Part shown: positions 62,802-64,000 of the stretch, piece after piece
Layout: each line of letters begins with the position of its first letter
How positions within the stretch are numbered: position 1 is the first letter of the stretch
Source: Vibrio gazogenes
GTDB taxonomy: Bacteria; Pseudomonadota; Gammaproteobacteria; Enterobacterales; Vibrionaceae
Reading direction: 5' to 3'
Length of the DNA stretch: 64,000 bases
Assembly (NCBI RefSeq): GCF_002196515.1
Contig: NZ_CP018835.1
Span: forward strand, 1,550,001-1,614,000
Position numbers and translations under genes: made by a program
The notes under the pieces: generated by a model
Databases searched by the model: none
Told to the model about the DNA's origin: nothing
What the model saw: only the letters and a program-made list of their open reading frames with translations

Positions 62802-63518
62802 TCAAATAAATGCAAATGCATCACCATAAATACGTTCACTACTCGCGTGCCTATTTTGAGTAAACTGGTCCCGAGCGGCCCCTGCCATATCAAATCGGCC
62901 TGCAATATAGATATCAAATTCTTCCAACGATTCAAAATCAGCACAGACGGCTTGCAACACATTACCTACTTTGCCATCCCAAAGCGGATCGGTTGATATC
63001 TCGACAACTGGTGTAAATGTGAGTCGGTCATGTTGAGCGGCTAAATCACGTAATTCGTCGAATGCATAGAGCTGGAGCACATCTTTTGCTCCCCAATAAA
63101 GAAAAATATCACGTTGAATATTCTGGTTCAGACAATGATCCAGAATCGAGCGTACGTAACTGAATCCGGTACCTCCGGCAATCAGTAATAAAGGACGCGT
63201 CGCATCTTCTCTCAGCCAAGCATCCCCATGCGGAACATCAATGGTGATCTCACCATCGTGCTGCAACGCTGTATTCATGGCATCAACAACTTCACTGGCA
63301 TAGGCATTATGTTCAGCAGCACCAATATGTAATTCAAGCTCGCCACCTTGTCGACATGGACTACTGGCAATCGAAAACGGGCGTTTATCTCCCTCACCCA
63401 TCACCACCATCAGGTACTGACCTGCATGGAAATCAACGGGTGACTCAGGTTGAAGAAGAATACGGTATGTATTACTGGCTAAAGGCCGAACTGAGTTTAC
63501 TTTACATGTTATGATCAT
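62802..63518 (-). CDS. fre: NAD(P)H-flavin reductase
   Basis: Fre reduces free flavins with NAD(P)H; in vibrios such enzymes supply reduced flavin and reduce ferric iron. The 238 residues have the FNR-like fold: flavin-binding [10 protein letters not shown] and the nucleotide-binding [16 protein letters not shown]. The C-terminal family motif IYGDAFAFI is intact. It lies 15 bp after a ferredoxin gene and belongs to a ubiD-ferredoxin-fre unit. Confidence 0.92.
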   Translation of the reverse strand: MIITCKVNSVRPLASNTYRILLQPESPVDFHAGQYLMVVMGEGDKRPFSIASSPCRQGGELELHIGAAEHNAYASEVVDAMNTALQHDGEITIDVPHGDAWLREDATRPLLLIAGGTGFSYVRSILDHCLNQNIQRDIFLYWGAKDVLQLYAFDELRDLAAQHDRLTFTPVVEISTDPLWDGKVGNVLQAVCADFESLEEFDIYIAGRFDMAGAARDQFTQNRHASSERIYGDAFAFI

Positions 63519-63533
63519 TCTGATTCCTCTTCC

Positions 63534-63803
63534 TTACTCATCCCAAGTAAGGACTAAATGAGTTTGAGCATAAGCCTGACAGGAAAATATCCATCCCTGA
63601 GACTGCTCTTCTTCCGTCAGCATTGGTTCTAGTTGATAGGAAACTTCTCCCGAAAGCTTTTTGCACAAACACATCCCACACGCACCGACCCGGCAGCGAT
63701 ATGGGAAGGGGATTTGCTGACGAATTGCCGCATCCAACACGGTTTGCCCGCGTTCTACGGTGAATTCAAGATCTTCGGGCAGCAAGCGCACCGTAAAGGT
63801 CAT
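63534..63803 (-). CDS. plant-type [2Fe-2S] ferredoxin
   Basis: An 89-residue protein with the plant-type cluster motif C-x4-C-x2-C-x29-C (C37, C42, C45, C75; CRVGACGMC and FSCQAY). It overlaps ubiD by 4 bp (ATGA) and is followed closely by fre. In many oxidoreductases a ferredoxin of this type is fused to an Fre-like flavin domain. Here the two are separate genes, so it may pass electrons from Fre to an unknown partner. Partner unknown. Confidence 0.88.
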   Translation of the reverse strand: MTFTVRLLPEDLEFTVERGQTVLDAAIRQQIPFPYRCRVGACGMCLCKKLSGEVSYQLEPMLTEEEQSQGWIFSCQAYAQTHLVLTWDE

Positions 63804-64000
63804 AATATTCCTAACTCATCCCAGATCGCATCGATCTTGCTGACAACTTCCGGATCTTTACGGATCTCCTTACCCCACTCTCTGGCGGTCTCACCTTCCC
63901 ATTTATTGGTTGCATCCAGTCCCATTTTAGAGCCGAGCCCTGAAACAGGTGATGCAAAATCCAGAGAATCGATAGGCGTGTTCTCAACCATTGTCGTGTC
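63800..64000 (-). CDS. ubiD: 4-hydroxy-3-polyprenylbenzoate decarboxylase UbiD, C-terminal part
   Basis: The last 66 or so residues of a UbiD-like protein run off the right edge of the window. The C-terminal UbiD motif is clear: [17 protein letters not shown], followed by the acidic-basic end [12 protein letters not shown]. UbiD is the prenylated-FMN decarboxylase of ubiquinone synthesis. The ATG at 63991 is internal, because the frame stays open to the edge. ubiD followed by fre is also the E. coli order. Confidence 0.88.
   Translation of the reverse strand, partial: DTTMVENTPIDSLDFASPVSGLGSKMGLDATNKWEGETAREWGKEIRKDPEVVSKIDAIWDELGIL

Overview
The window reads as a chromosome segment of a marine gammaproteobacterium of the family Vibrionaceae. 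The basis is moderate GC content, Vibrio-like protein sequences throughout (Pgi, DnaB, HflK/HflC, RpoB/RpoC, YheO, PssA), a GlyGly-CTERM serine protease of the Ves type, and gene order shared with Vibrio and Escherichia coli. The species cannot be fixed from the sequence alone. Almost everything is core genome: translation, transcription, replication, cell envelope and cofactor genes. No prophage, CRISPR array, integron or complete insertion sequence was found.

Layout. 1-643: no convincing gene; a 262-bp MITE-like element sits here between CTAG copies. 0.65-6.4 kb: zur, a cheX-like gene, pgi, yjbQ, dnaB and a DUF481 outer-membrane protein. 6.5-8.9 kb (minus): rplI-rpsR-priB-rpsF and bfr-bfd, the latter with a Fur box. 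9.1-16.4 kb (minus): the str operon (rpsL-rpsG-fusA-tufA), tusBCD-yheO and fkpA. 16.5-18 kb: a WD40 lipoprotein, slyX and a DUF2065 membrane protein. 18-27.1 kb (minus): hflC-hflK-hflX-hfq-miaA-mutL-amiB-tsaE. 27.3-32.3 kb: queG, a gene-free stretch carrying a cluster of DnaA boxes, an alternating array of three tRNA-Gly and two initiator tRNA genes, orn, rsgA and psd. This order matches the E. coli neighbourhood that contains the datA replication-control locus.

32.5-36.9 kb is the most accessory part: a secreted serine protease translationally coupled to a small lipoprotein, a DASS anion transporter and an EamA exporter. 37-43.5 kb: gpmM-envC, a TetR regulator, hemE, nudC and rsd. Between hemE and nudC lies a strong candidate for an undescribed Fur-controlled small RNA on the plus strand. 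43.6-57.5 kb (minus): the rpoC-rpoB-rplL-rplJ-rplA-rplK-nusG-secE block, then tufB and the Thr-Tyr-Gly-Thr tRNA operon, in E. coli order. 57.6-64 kb: coaA, birA-murB, a GNAT acetyltransferase, pssA, and fre-ferredoxin-ubiD (ubiD cut by the window edge).

How it works together. Ribosomal proteins, both EF-Tu genes, EF-G, RNA polymerase and nine tRNA genes form growth-rate-controlled units. Strong sigma-70 promoters can be read directly in front of rpsL, both tRNA operons, rplK and rplJ. Iron control is visible twice: a Fur box at bfd-bfr and a Fur-like box inside the promoter of the candidate small RNA. The two most useful leads are this small RNA and the datA-like DnaA-box cluster. A third is a pair of near-identical palindromes in which a terminator-like hairpin also carries the -10 element of the next promoter (rplK and rplJ).
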